Source: Chryseobacterium ginsenosidimutans
GTDB lineage: Bacteria > Bacteroidota > Bacteroidia > Flavobacteriales > Weeksellaceae
Direction: 5' to 3'
NCBI RefSeq assembly: GCF_024807225.1
Contig: NZ_JANUCO010000001.1
Span: 2,542,001 to 2,606,000 of the forward strand
Length of the DNA: 64,000 bases
In this document: positions 9,937 to 18,769 of the stretch, piece after piece
Layout: the number at the start of each line of letters is the position of its first letter
Position numbering within the stretch: position 1 is the first letter of the stretch
Position numbers and translations under genes: made by a program
Notes under the pieces: model-generated
Seen by the model: only the letters and a program-made list of their open reading frames with translations
Database searches by the model: none
Told to the model about the DNA's origin: nothing

Positions 9937-10170
9937 AGATATCAAATAGAATCCGTTATTATTTTTAACGCGAACATTGAATTTACATTCCGTATTATTT
10001 TAGAAAGGAAAGGTAAATGAAATTTGCTTCACAAAGCTTGAAAACAGCGCTTCATCAAATCAACTTGTTGATTCATCTTTGCTCAATTAAATTACTATTG
10101 AGTTAAAGCTTTGCGTTAAAAAATTAGCATTGTTTTTTAATATGTTTGAATTAAATTTAAACAAGCTCTC
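9937..10170 (+). repeat. ~240-bp dispersed repeat, copy A
   Basis: This stretch matches the reverse complement of 52228-52470 over nearly its whole length. A 36-base core is identical in both (10049-10084 and 52317-52352) and contains the hairpin AATCAACTTGTTGATT. The flanks are similar with small indels (for example TTAACGC..., TTTACATTC, AAATGAAATTTG, AAGCTTTGCGT). The far end reads AATTTAAACAAGCTCTC, close to the inverted end of the IS5-type element in this window. No open reading frame lies inside. Confidence 0.75.
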
Positions 10171-10190
10171 AATATATTGATAAAAAAATA

Positions 10191-10217
10191 AAACCTCCAA
10201 ATTCAATCTGGAGGTTT
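10191..10217. terminator. Bidirectional intrinsic terminator
   Basis: AAACCTCCA and TGGAGGTTT form a perfect 9-bp stem. It is followed by TTTTTG on the plus strand and by a T-rich run on the minus strand. It lies 14 bases past the stop of the minus-strand gene at 10231 and probably ends the enzyme cluster. Confidence 0.85.
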
Positions 10218-10230
10218 TTGTATGTAAAAA

Positions 10231-11259
10231 TTATATATCACTCGTTGTCAGTCCTTCTGTGGGATCTAAAGTATCTAAACTTTTAAACTGCATCTGAGTT
10301 TCCGGTCTTTTTCTCATCGTATTGATGGTAACGTGAGGCCAATTGATAGGTTGCGCCGATCCTGTCGCAGGGAAAACTAAATTAATAGTTTGTGAATACT
10401 GCAAGATCTGATCTGCGTTTCCGTTGCTGTCTATAAGGTCTTCAATCCAAAAAGTGGCATCCATTTTTGTGGCGTTCACATTGGTCTGGATAAACGGAAT
10501 ATTCAAAATTCCTGCGTTGGCATCAGGAGTGCTGGTCGACATTTCGATAACGGTCATATTGGTAACGCCGCCTGTAGTTCCGACTAAACTTTCTAATGTA
10601 GATTGAAGAAAAGCATTAGGATTTATCTGGTTGAATGCCGCAAACTGTGGATTCCCAATGATCTGATCCGAATATCCCAGTTGATTGATTCTGTCTCCAT
10701 TCAACATGGTAGGAATTGAAGACGCGGGACTGAAAAAAGTTGTTCCTGGATTTTCTGTTTCAAGTGAACTTCCAAGAGCTAATAACGAGTTTCCGTGGGG
10801 AATTGTAGACATACGAGCGATTGTGTAACCGCCGTTTGGATTTCCGAGATTTAAAAATAATCCGGTTTCTACGTGAATAGTCGAACCTTGAGGAAAGCCA
10901 CGTTCGTTGCAAAAATCGGTGGTACATTCGCTTACGATTTGCTGTTCATACAACAGACCAAAGATCATTTGTTCAACTTGCTGTCCGTTTACCACCGGTC
11001 CACGATTTCCCGCCTGTACGACAACAGGATTGAACGTTAATGTTTCTGAATAAGGAATTACTTCGAAAACAAATCCCTTATCCTGTCCCGGAACCGAAAT
11101 GGTATTCCATCCGGATGGAGTTTCACTATCTGGAATTTGGATGTTTTCCCAAACGCCTACTAATGGTGCCAAAGCTCCAAGATCTGCTGCAGAGACTTTG
11201 CTTAGAGGAAGAACTTGGGCTCCAAGTGTTAATCCTCTCATTTTACTTTCTAAATTCAT
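10231..11259 (-). CDS. Nitrobindin-like (haem-binding-type beta-barrel) protein, shorter paralog
   Basis: 342 residues, no signal peptide, so probably cytoplasmic. The segments LGALAPLVGVWENI, GFVFEVIPYSETL, IHVETGLFLNL and STIPHGN recall the 10-stranded nitrobindin/THAP4 barrel pattern (W at the start, H-x-E-x-G in the middle, P-x-G later). This is a fold-level inference from memory, not a search result. It is clearly related to the 516-residue protein at 12752: both share the W...FEVIP/FEIVP region, IPHG, GILNIPF/GILNVPF and WPHVTINTMRK/WPHIQVNTLRK. The gene is the last of the minus-strand cluster, 235 bases after the decarboxylase-like gene. Function unknown; haem or small-molecule binding is plausible. 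Confidence 0.6.
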   Translation of the reverse strand: MNLESKMRGLTLGAQVLPLSKVSAADLGALAPLVGVWENIQIPDSETPSGWNTISVPGQDKGFVFEVIPYSETLTFNPVVVQAGNRGPVVNGQQVEQMIFGLLYEQQIVSECTTDFCNERGFPQGSTIHVETGLFLNLGNPNGGYTIARMSTIPHGNSLLALGSSLETENPGTTFFSPASSIPTMLNGDRINQLGYSDQIIGNPQFAAFNQINPNAFLQSTLESLVGTTGGVTNMTVIEMSTSTPDANAGILNIPFIQTNVNATKMDATFWIEDLIDSNGNADQILQYSQTINLVFPATGSAQPINWPHVTINTMRKRPETQMQFKSLDTLDPTEGLTTSDI

Positions 11260-11493
11260 GGTTTTTAGTTTTTATGGTTAAAGTTTTTAGTTTTGTTTAC
11301 TACAAAAGATTTAAAATATTAACACATTAGATATTTTAAGATCATCATGATACTGCAAATAAGAACACATTAGTTTTTAAAAATCTTTTATTTTTTTTCT
11401 TTTTATCAACTTTTGTCTTCATTAATGAGTAAAATCGGTATCAATAAATAATATCTTTTGCTTCTTTTGCGGTTAAGTTTTTATTTGTTTAAA

Positions 11494-12300
11494 TTAAATA
11501 TAATAAGCTCTCGTCTGAATCGCGGCCGGAGCAGACATACTTGTGCGAACAGCAAAAGCCGGAGTATCACCGATCAGGATTTCCATATCTGTCTTCATTT
11601 GATGATCGGAGTTTCCGTACGTCATTTTTACACGCTTCTTGCTTTGTTCTTTTGTTAAAAAATGAAGTTTTGTCGGTTGAAGAATATTCCAACGGCAGCC
11701 AATTAATTTATTATCAAATTGTCCGTATTCTGTGATAGGAGAGAAGGCAGACATTTCCGGGATAAGATCTGCAACATCCGCAACGCAAGTGAAAATTGAT
11801 TCTTTGCTGTCTTTCGGATCGTTGCAGGTTATCGTCCATTTGTTTTGTCCGGGAACGTTTAAAGAAGGAAGATTGGTAGTGAAAGTTGTTTTAAATTTCG
11901 GTTCTCCGAATAATTCTATTCCTGCTTTTATGGCGGGATCTGCATCACAAGGAACGTGAACACGTTTGTGTCCCATTAATTTTGTCTGTTCTTCTCCGCG
12001 AAGATATTCTTCAGCGGTAACGAAAGCGATGTTATCTTTTTGAGATTCAGGATAACAGACGATGTTGAGTTCGATTTCCTGTGTGGTGCTTGCTCCGTCG
12101 GGAAACTGTCCTGTATAATTTTGAAAATTGAAGCTTACCAATGCTTTTCCTTTGAAATCTGAAGCGATAAGACCTGTATTTTCAAGGTATTTTAATACTT
12201 TTTTTCTGTCTGTTAAAAATGCGACCTCGATATTGAATAATGTTGCATAATAAAAGGGTAATCCAAATCCTTGCGGGATTGGAGGTAATTGATTTTTCAT
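11494..12300 (-). CDS. Acetoacetate decarboxylase-like protein
   Basis: 268 residues, cytoplasmic. The layout matches the ADC-like superfamily: a small N-terminal part with PFYYATLFNIEVAFLTDR, a central barrel (ALVSFNFQNYTGQ, TQEIELNIVCYPESQ) and the segment GEEQTKLMGHKRVHVPCDAD, where family members carry the Schiff-base lysine in a conserved E...K region. Then come ELFGEPKFKTTFTTNLPSL and a final strand set. The true decarboxylases act on acetoacetate; many relatives work on other oxo acids or only bind them, so the substrate is open. The downstream and upstream genes on the same strand are the two nitrobindin-like paralogs, suggesting one pathway. Confidence 0.65.
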   Translation of the reverse strand: MKNQLPPIPQGFGLPFYYATLFNIEVAFLTDRKKVLKYLENTGLIASDFKGKALVSFNFQNYTGQFPDGASTTQEIELNIVCYPESQKDNIAFVTAEEYLRGEEQTKLMGHKRVHVPCDADPAIKAGIELFGEPKFKTTFTTNLPSLNVPGQNKWTITCNDPKDSKESIFTCVADVADLIPEMSAFSPITEYGQFDNKLIGCRWNILQPTKLHFLTKEQSKKRVKMTYGNSDHQMKTDMEILIGDTPAFAVRTSMSAPAAIQTRAYYI

Positions 12301-12378
12301 GGTAAATAGTTTTTAGTTTTTTAAATTATTTTTACTTGTTTAAGCTTTTTATATTTCAGTTATGTTTTTTCCAGTATG

Positions 12379-12457
12379 TTTGTCATGCTGAAATCATCTA
12401 GGCTCGAATCTTTTCAAACTTTTCTAATACTACATTTAGATTCTTACAGGATGACAA
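12379..12457. repeat. Short element bounded by inverted TTGTCAT / ATGACAA
   Basis: The spacer 12301-12751 contains TTTGTCATGCTGAA at the left and CTTACAGGATGACAAG at the right, giving terminal inverted 7-mers about 79 bases apart. Similar GTCATGCTGAA...GGATGACAA sequences are, from memory, frequent between genes in flavobacteria. No coding potential. Confidence 0.45.
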
Positions 12458-12500
12458 GCTTCATAGATATTTTCAAATGGTTAAATAAACGACTGAAATC

Positions 12501-12595
12501 CTAGCCCTGATTGAAACGACATCCTTTTTGGTTGCGGCCGGAGCGAAGCGTAGGCCGTAACTAAAAAGATAAAGTGGAAAGCAGGAAAAAGCTCC
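12501..12595 (+). repeat. GC-rich hairpin element, possible structured RNA or dispersed flavobacterial repeat
   Basis: CATCCTTTTTGGTTGCGGCC (12521-12540) pairs with GGCCGTAACTAAAAAGAT (12553-12570) around a loop GGAGCGAAGCGTA, an 18-20 bp stem with few mismatches. It is flanked by CTAGCCCTGATTGAAACG on the left and AAAGTGGAAAGCAGGA...GCTCC on the right. It stands out by GC content from the AT-rich spacer. I remember near-identical intergenic sequences from other flavobacterial genomes, so it is likely a conserved repeat or RNA. Whether it equals the Rfam Flavo-1 motif would need a covariance search. Confidence 0.5.
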
Positions 12596-12751
12596 TTAAA
12601 AATAATAAAAAGCACATTTCAAGGAAGTTAAAAAGCTTAAAATAAGAAAAAAATAAAGTTAATTTTTTTGATTGAAAACCTTCCAGGTTTCTGAAGCCTA
12701 GAAGGTTTAGGAATGATATTATCACAATGTAATAATATCGTATTAATCATT

Positions 12752-14302
12752 TTAACCTTTGTGATAAGGGCAACCTGCAGGTGGATTTACGCTGTCACTA
12801 ATTGAAGCAGGTGTTGTCATACTCATTGCAGAAGGCGCATTAAAGAACTGTTCTTCAATTATTTTTCTCTGATCTGCAGGAATATCCTCGATTTTACGAA
12901 GCGTATTTACCTGAATGTGAGGCCAGCTTGTCGTTCCACCATCATTTCCGAAATCAAATTCGAAAAATATAATCTGCTCGTACTGCAGCTGAAGAATTTC
13001 TTTTCCATCTTCAATGACGGTTTCGATCCAAAGACGGAAATCTACTTCAACGGTCGGTGCAAAACGGTTCACAAAAGGAACATTTAAAATTCCTCCCTGT
13101 GCACCGGTTTTCATTTTTGATGACATTTGAATAAGAACGTAATTCGCAACATTTTGTCCGCTCAATGTATCTCTTAATCTCATATCGGGACGTACGGAAT
13201 ACGGATACAAATCGTCTGCAAGGATTCTCTGCGTATAGATTTTGTTTGATCCGGGGTCATTTTGGTCATTTAATGTTTCGTGTACCCAAGCTGGAGCGGG
13301 TTCGTCAAGATTTATCGGATGTGCTACACTTGCTCCGGCTCCACCCATTGTAGGCGAGATGGCAAGGTAAGGAGGATTCCAAGTTGCATCACCATAAGGG
13401 AACTGTGGTGAACCGCTGATTAAATAATTAGATCCGCTTGGCGCAATATCTCCCAATAAAGTAATGGTGCTTCCGTGAGGAATAACGCCGCTTCTTGAGA
13501 TAGAATAATCTGGAATGAAATAAGGTCCTGTAATTCCGTCCATTGGCTTTATTTCCTGTGCAGGAATGATTTCGTAATATGGCTGTCCTTCTTTTAATTG
13601 GCTTAAAAGAATGTATGAAGAAGTACCGTTTTCGTCTTTTACTTCTACCAACGGCTCGTTTCTGTATTCTCCTTTATAGCCGTAATCTTTGTAGTCTTCA
13701 TCAGAAAAAGCGTGAATTCCACGGTCTCTTTTGATGGTTTGTTCAGTTGCAGCGTAATTGTAAACGTCACTTAGCCAAAGATACATTCCGTTTTCTTCGT
13801 GAATACCGGCGTATTGTAAATCAGGGTTTCCTTCTACTTTATTTACACTTTTAATGGTTTGATCATATTTTACAGCTCCACAAAATAATTCGGTTGCACC
13901 ACCACGGTTACGGACACCACCGGGAACGATTTCGAAGGTTAATTTTTCAATATATTCTTCACTGTCAAAGGTAAATTTACCCGGAATTGTATTTTGATTA
14001 GTACCTGGAGAAGGCATAATCGTGGTATGGATTCCGCTTCCTAATGACGGTCTGTCTATGTTTTTATTGTAATTGGCATTGTAGCTTACCCAAGTTCCAT
14101 TCAGTGCTGCTAAAACACCATAATCTACATTATTCGCTATATCGTTTAGATTCTCTTCTCTAAAAGGTCTTACCGGATCATCAATTAAAAGTTTTGAATA
14201 GCCATCCATCAATTGTGCTAAATAGCCTTTTTGTTCTTCAGGTGAAGCTTTTAATAATCTCGCATTAAGATCTTGAATGATTTCTTTTTTTCTTTTTAAC
14301 AT
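12752..14302 (-). CDS. Nitrobindin-like (haem-binding-type beta-barrel) protein, longer paralog
   Basis: 516 residues, no signal peptide. Residues 1-60 are helical (KKEIIQDLNARLLKASPEEQ). The body has ALNGTWVSYNANYNKN, EKLTFEIVPGGVRNRGGATE, GIHEENGMYLWLSDV, SRSGVIPHGSTITLLGD, GGILNVPFVNRF and WPHIQVNTLRK, which line up with the 342-residue protein at 10231. A central insertion (about residues 190-270) distinguishes it. The barrel assignment is an inference from the motif pattern. The C-terminus ends in PAGCPYHKG, carrying a single Cys and His. It lies 29 bases after the ferritin-like gene, so it is almost certainly in the same operon. Function unknown. Confidence 0.6.
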   Translation of the reverse strand: MLKRKKEIIQDLNARLLKASPEEQKGYLAQLMDGYSKLLIDDPVRPFREENLNDIANNVDYGVLAALNGTWVSYNANYNKNIDRPSLGSGIHTTIMPSPGTNQNTIPGKFTFDSEEYIEKLTFEIVPGGVRNRGGATELFCGAVKYDQTIKSVNKVEGNPDLQYAGIHEENGMYLWLSDVYNYAATEQTIKRDRGIHAFSDEDYKDYGYKGEYRNEPLVEVKDENGTSSYILLSQLKEGQPYYEIIPAQEIKPMDGITGPYFIPDYSISRSGVIPHGSTITLLGDIAPSGSNYLISGSPQFPYGDATWNPPYLAISPTMGGAGASVAHPINLDEPAPAWVHETLNDQNDPGSNKIYTQRILADDLYPYSVRPDMRLRDTLSGQNVANYVLIQMSSKMKTGAQGGILNVPFVNRFAPTVEVDFRLWIETVIEDGKEILQLQYEQIIFFEFDFGNDGGTTSWPHIQVNTLRKIEDIPADQRKIIEEQFFNAPSAMSMTTPASISDSVNPPAGCPYHKG

Positions 14303-14331
14303 GGTAGATAGTTTTTATAAGTTTGTTTTTA

Positions 14332-15819
14332 TTAATTAGCAGGATATTCAAAAGTTGGTCCTGCGTTTTGTTGTGCATTTAACGGTTGTTTCATCAGTTC
14401 CACGGCTTGTTCTTTCAAAGCGTACATGTACATGATCGATTTTTCCAGCTCTCTCGCATTTCCTTCTACTGCTGCCTGAATAGCATCCAATAAATTTTTA
14501 TAAGTTTGATTAAATGCTTTTCCCTGAGCAAACAATTGCGGATTGGATTGATAATCTGCCATTTTCGGATTCGGTTTCATAGGATAAGCCGCGCTCCAGT
14601 CAACCGGAAGTGCTTTCCCAACCGGTGGAGTAGTGACAGGCATCATTCCGTTTTCATCCATAAAAGGTTCGTAGTTTCCGCCAACATAAAAATGCTCATG
14701 GAAAACTTCTTTAAATCTGAAATAATGCGCCAATTCCGCACCTTCTTCAAACTGCGAAGGATCAACATCAAAAATAGAATCATCTGCACCTTCACCTTGT
14801 CCTTTAATTTCCTGAAAAACCGCAATTACTCCCGCTAAAGCTTCTACAGCGTGTAGTTTTCCACCGCTTCCGTAATATTGTTCCGGACGGATCTGTTTTG
14901 CAGGATCTCCCGTAAAAATTCCTCCCGTATTTAATTCTTTGAAATTTTGAGGAAGAGTTCCGTGTTCTTTATAATAAGCAATGATTTGGAAAACAACGAT
15001 ATAGAAGAATAAAACATCATAATATTCACCGATGGTGTGAACATTCTGCATCATAAAATCTTTCATATTTTCTAAAGTCCAGAAGTTATTTTCCTGAACA
15101 GCGCTTTTTGAAAGCAATCCGGAAGAGGTAATTTCGTGATCGTATTTCGGAGCTTTTACCAAAGGACTGCTCGGACTTTCAATCGCAATAAAAGTAGCGA
15201 TACTGTTGGAAGAAAATGTTTCTAAACCTACGAAGAAATCAACATTCATCGGAAGTTTCATCGGGTAACTCGGGTAATTCTGAGGTCTGTTTACCGATGG
15301 TTGAATACTTACCGCATTCATCACATTACAAACCATAATCATATGAAGCATTTCTTCTACAGCAACACTTCTTATGATTTGTGAAGCCAGAATATTGGTT
15401 CCGTCTTTAATGGAATATAAAGCCGTAAGATAAGGTGGAATCGTAGAATGCTCAATCAAAATTGCCGTTTGCAAAAGATCCTGTAAAATCGGACGGTAAT
15501 CTAGATTTTCCAATCCGTTTTTTAAATCAGAAGTATTTTTTACAGATAGCTCTGAAATCGGCTTTATTTCTGAAATTTCAGCTTTGAATTGAGCGCTTAA
15601 ATACTTGTTAAATTCTTCAATTTGATCATTTAATAATAAGCTCGTTAATGTTTTGCTGTGGTGTTTTAATCCTTCAATCCAGTCTTCTTTGCTGATTTTG
15701 GAATTAAATAATAATGACTGTAATGAAATGGCATCTTCAACGATTGTATTTTTAGCAAAAGCACTTCTTAATAAATTATTATCTTGAGGTTCTGCTTTAT
15801 TGATAAGTCTTTGTCTCAT
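14332..15819 (-). CDS. VioB-type ferritin-like protein
   Basis: 495 residues from the ATG at 15819, which sits 5 bases after the GMC stop; an upstream in-frame start at 15966 would overlap that gene by 140 bases and is rejected. The segment LLQTAILIEHSTIPPYLTAL (about 115-134) with E123 and the later VAVEEMLHMIMVCNVMNAV (E156xxH159) is the signature of the ferritin-like domain found in VioB/RebD-type iminophenyl-pyruvate or chromopyrrolate dimer synthases. A second E/H-rich helix pair lies near ELAHYFRFKEVFHEHFYVGG. The full VioB protein is about twice as long, so only this part is shared. A dinuclear metal site is likely; the reaction is unknown. Confidence 0.75.
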   Translation of the reverse strand: MRQRLINKAEPQDNNLLRSAFAKNTIVEDAISLQSLLFNSKISKEDWIEGLKHHSKTLTSLLLNDQIEEFNKYLSAQFKAEISEIKPISELSVKNTSDLKNGLENLDYRPILQDLLQTAILIEHSTIPPYLTALYSIKDGTNILASQIIRSVAVEEMLHMIMVCNVMNAVSIQPSVNRPQNYPSYPMKLPMNVDFFVGLETFSSNSIATFIAIESPSSPLVKAPKYDHEITSSGLLSKSAVQENNFWTLENMKDFMMQNVHTIGEYYDVLFFYIVVFQIIAYYKEHGTLPQNFKELNTGGIFTGDPAKQIRPEQYYGSGGKLHAVEALAGVIAVFQEIKGQGEGADDSIFDVDPSQFEEGAELAHYFRFKEVFHEHFYVGGNYEPFMDENGMMPVTTPPVGKALPVDWSAAYPMKPNPKMADYQSNPQLFAQGKAFNQTYKNLLDAIQAAVEGNARELEKSIMYMYALKEQAVELMKQPLNAQQNAGPTFEYPAN

Positions 15820-15824
15820 TGGTT

Positions 15825-17888
15825 TTATTTTAAAATGGTTTCCAGATCCTGCAGAATAGATTCTACCGAACGAATTGTGAATGCTGATAAAGTTAATGTA
15901 GGATTCGAAGTTCCCAAAGTGGTCATATTTCCTGCTCCTACGATGTATAAATTCGGGTGATCCCAAGATTTACAATAGCTGTTCGTTACAGAATCGGCAG
16001 CGTCGTGTCCCATTCTGTGGGTTCCCACGATGTGTCCCGCTCCGTTGTAAGAATATCTTACATTGTTGTAAACGAAAGTGTTGTTGTCTGTCGCATTGTA
16101 TTTCGTGAAATCTTCTATGCCTAATCTTTCAAACATCTGGTCAGAAGCCAGTTTAGCCTGTTCCATTGCTTTCATTTCGTATTCAGTCAGTTCATAATTA
16201 ATAACAGGACGCGGAATTCCCAAAACATCCAGATATTCATTATTAATCGTCACTCGGTTGTTCGGATTGGGTAACTGTTCAACTTCAAAATGAAATAAAA
16301 CCTGTCTCGAAAGTCTGTACGCCAAAGCTTCTTTTAATTCTTCACCAAAAAGACTCTGTCCTAAAAATTCTGAAAGATCTGATCCGGGAGAAAAAGTAGG
16401 CCAGCTCCATCCCCAATTGTCAAGTGGAGAAATCCATGCAGAAAATTCACTTCTGAAATTTCCGTCACGGAAAGACGAAATATTGGTGGTAGAACCGGGA
16501 CCTCTGTAAGAATAAATCGGATCTGGGAACAATCCCCAAGTCAGCATTACCATATGATCCATCAAGTTTCTTCCTACCTGATCGCTGCTGTTGGCAACGG
16601 TTTTCTCTACTTTTTGTCCGTTTTCGATAACGGTATATTTTGAATTTAAAAGGATTTTAGGATTTTCAAAAGCGTTGGCTGCAAGAATCACCACTGAATC
16701 TTTTGTATCGATAACTTCTTCAACAAAATCCGTTTTTTCTTTAGAAATATATCTTCTCAAATGAACTTTTGAGATTTTATCTTTATCCGCCTCATCTACA
16801 CTTAATCTGTAAACAACGCTCTGCGCCTGAACCTGAATGTGAGGATTTCTTTGCAGATTTTCGTTTTTATTAACTTTATAAAGTGCTTTTTTCAACGTTT
16901 TCAAGGCATTATATTTTGCCTGAACCGGACAAATCGGAACGCAAGAAGCATTTCCTTCGCAACGTTCTCCCATGTAAGGATTCCAGACTGCGCCCAATGC
17001 TTTGTATTCTTCGTTTTCGATATTATTTAATGATAATTTATATCCTGATTCTGAAGGTTCTGCCTTAATTAATTTTGCTTTTCCGTAAGCGATATTCGGC
17101 GTAGAATTTCTTCCTTGTGGCGAAGGAACCATCATCAATGGGAAATTTTCAAAATTTAACTGAACCGAAGTTCCCGTCAAGCCTTTAATAATTTGCTGAT
17201 CCATATAACTTTGAGGAATTTCATCCATCGGAAAAACATAATCTTTCCCATAGTATTCTTCCATACTTTCCTTAATCGGATATTCCTGTGCGGCAACATT
17301 CCCTGAAACGCCGATTTCAAATTCAGCCATTTCATAATAAGGCTTCAGAGTATCGTAATCAACCGGCCAATCCATTCCTCTGCCGTATCTTTCCTTTAAT
17401 CTGAAATCATTCGGAAGCATTCTCGGCGTCGTTCCCAACCAGTGAAGCGTCGTTCCGCCTCCAACTCTGATCGCGTCACTCGCAAAAGGCATCGGACCAA
17501 ACTGTACCAAATATCCTTTTTTATCTGGAAACGGCGGAATAATAGGTTCCATATCCAACACATTCGGTGAAGGAGCTTGTTTCAGATTCGGATAAGGTGA
17601 GTTCGGAACTTTTGCTTCTTCCATATAGAACTTACGGATATATTCGTTGTAAGTTGTCATCGAAGTTGCAGAATCCAGCTCCAGTCCGGCTTCCAATCCG
17701 GCTTCGTACATTAATATAGATAATTCTTTATACGTTTTTGAGTCATCCATTTCGGTACGGTGGATCATTTTTCCTTTTTCCGTATCAAAAACGTGGTCTG
17801 TCAGTAGTTTTGCAATCAAAGATCCGGCAATTCCCGTTCCTACGATGATTACATCTTTTTTTGGCTGTAATTTGTCTGTCTGGTTCAT
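15825..17888 (-). CDS. GMC family FAD-dependent oxidoreductase
   Basis: 687 residues. The N-terminal Rossmann motif IIVGTGIAGS binds FAD. GGGTTLHWLGTTPR, the Cys-containing GNASCVPICPVQAKYN and the C-terminal GAGHIVGTHRMGHDAADS...NLYIVGAGNMTTLGTSNPTLT are typical of the gluconate/fructose/sorbitol dehydrogenase branch of the glucose-methanol-choline family. The His in GTHRMG is the likely catalytic base region. It probably oxidises a sugar or other alcohol and passes electrons to an acceptor. The ATG at 17888 overlaps the stop of the upstream small-subunit gene (ATGA), which shows translational coupling. No Tat or Sec signal is visible, unlike many periplasmic relatives. Confidence 0.88.
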   Translation of the reverse strand: MNQTDKLQPKKDVIIVGTGIAGSLIAKLLTDHVFDTEKGKMIHRTEMDDSKTYKELSILMYEAGLEAGLELDSATSMTTYNEYIRKFYMEEAKVPNSPYPNLKQAPSPNVLDMEPIIPPFPDKKGYLVQFGPMPFASDAIRVGGGTTLHWLGTTPRMLPNDFRLKERYGRGMDWPVDYDTLKPYYEMAEFEIGVSGNVAAQEYPIKESMEEYYGKDYVFPMDEIPQSYMDQQIIKGLTGTSVQLNFENFPLMMVPSPQGRNSTPNIAYGKAKLIKAEPSESGYKLSLNNIENEEYKALGAVWNPYMGERCEGNASCVPICPVQAKYNALKTLKKALYKVNKNENLQRNPHIQVQAQSVVYRLSVDEADKDKISKVHLRRYISKEKTDFVEEVIDTKDSVVILAANAFENPKILLNSKYTVIENGQKVEKTVANSSDQVGRNLMDHMVMLTWGLFPDPIYSYRGPGSTTNISSFRDGNFRSEFSAWISPLDNWGWSWPTFSPGSDLSEFLGQSLFGEELKEALAYRLSRQVLFHFEVEQLPNPNNRVTINNEYLDVLGIPRPVINYELTEYEMKAMEQAKLASDQMFERLGIEDFTKYNATDNNTFVYNNVRYSYNGAGHIVGTHRMGHDAADSVTNSYCKSWDHPNLYIVGAGNMTTLGTSNPTLTLSAFTIRSVESILQDLETILK

Positions 17889-18331
17889 GCGTTGCTGTTT
17901 ACAGGTTTCACGCCCCAAGATTTAAAGCCCGGCTGTTTTGCTCCCGGTGGATGCGCGTGCATAACGGTCCAAACCAATCCTTCTTTGTAAGAAAGATCGT
18001 TTACGTAAGCGCCTTCCCAAGTTCCCAGATACCAAAGTGTGATAATGCTGTTCGCAATATCCTGAGTTGCGGCGTTGGCAAGAATATCGGCGGAAATAGC
18101 ATTGTTTAATTGATCTTTGGTATAAGAATTTTCAAGAGCATTTTTAGAAACATTCAAGAATTCTGTGAAGGTTGCGGCTTCCATATGATCGAGGATATGC
18201 CTGTAAAAAATCTCGGCTAAGCCTGTAGATTGCAGTTCGTTCACGGAAAATCCGGTGAGGGATTCTGAGATCCCCATGAACACGTCGAAGTAGTAATCAC
18301 TGACGTTGGTGATGATTTTGTTGATAATCAT
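17885..18331 (-). CDS. Small subunit of FAD-dependent sugar-alcohol dehydrogenase type (FAD-SLDH-like)
   Basis: 148 residues. The order of features (helical N-terminus with SESLTGFSVNEL, central DIANSIITLWYLGTWEG, then LVWTVMHAHPPGAKQPGFKS and a closing W) fits the small subunit that accompanies membrane-bound FAD sorbitol/fructose dehydrogenases. It is the first gene of the operon and overlaps the GMC gene by four bases. Such subunits help folding or export of the flavoprotein. Here neither protein carries a clear signal peptide, so the complex may stay in the cytoplasm. Similarity is moderate. Confidence 0.65.
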   Translation of the reverse strand: MIINKIITNVSDYYFDVFMGISESLTGFSVNELQSTGLAEIFYRHILDHMEAATFTEFLNVSKNALENSYTKDQLNNAISADILANAATQDIANSIITLWYLGTWEGAYVNDLSYKEGLVWTVMHAHPPGAKQPGFKSWGVKPVNSNA

Positions 18332-18687
18332 TTCGTTGAATTTTGATGGTTTAAAGTTTTTAGTTTTTCGGGGGTAGTTTTTAGTTTTTTATTTTGTCAT
18401 GCTTTACTTGTTTGATTAATTGATGATAAAATTAGATATTTTTCACATTGGTTTGAATAAATATTATTTATTTAGAATCTTTCAAAAGAAAATGCTAAAT
18501 CCAAAAATTATGATAAAAAAATACGTTTATTGTTTTGAATTTTTAATGATGTTTCAAAAAATGTGGTAGGTAAAACGCCAAAATATATTATTTGTTAATT
18601 TTTAATGAAGAAATGATGAACGGTAAAAAATTAACTAAGATTGTTAATCTCCAAAAAATTGTCGTAAACCATTACTAAAGCCTTTAA

Positions 18688-18727
18688 ACAAAAAAGCTTG
18701 AGAACTTCAAATGAAATTCCCAAGCTT
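18688..18727 (-). terminator. Intrinsic terminator of the T9SS propeller gene
   Basis: On the minus strand AAGCTTGGGAATTTC and GAAGTTCTCAAGCTT form a 13/15-bp stem, followed by TTTTTTG. The rest of the spacer 18332-18769 is AT-rich and shows nothing else I can support. Confidence 0.75.
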
Positions 18728-18769
18728 ACCCTAACTTTACTAATGGACTCTATACTCTAATCAATCATT

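Noticed and set aside
15820..15966. Longer start for the VioB-like protein
   Set aside because: It would overlap the GMC gene by 140 bases and the added residues are just that gene in another frame.
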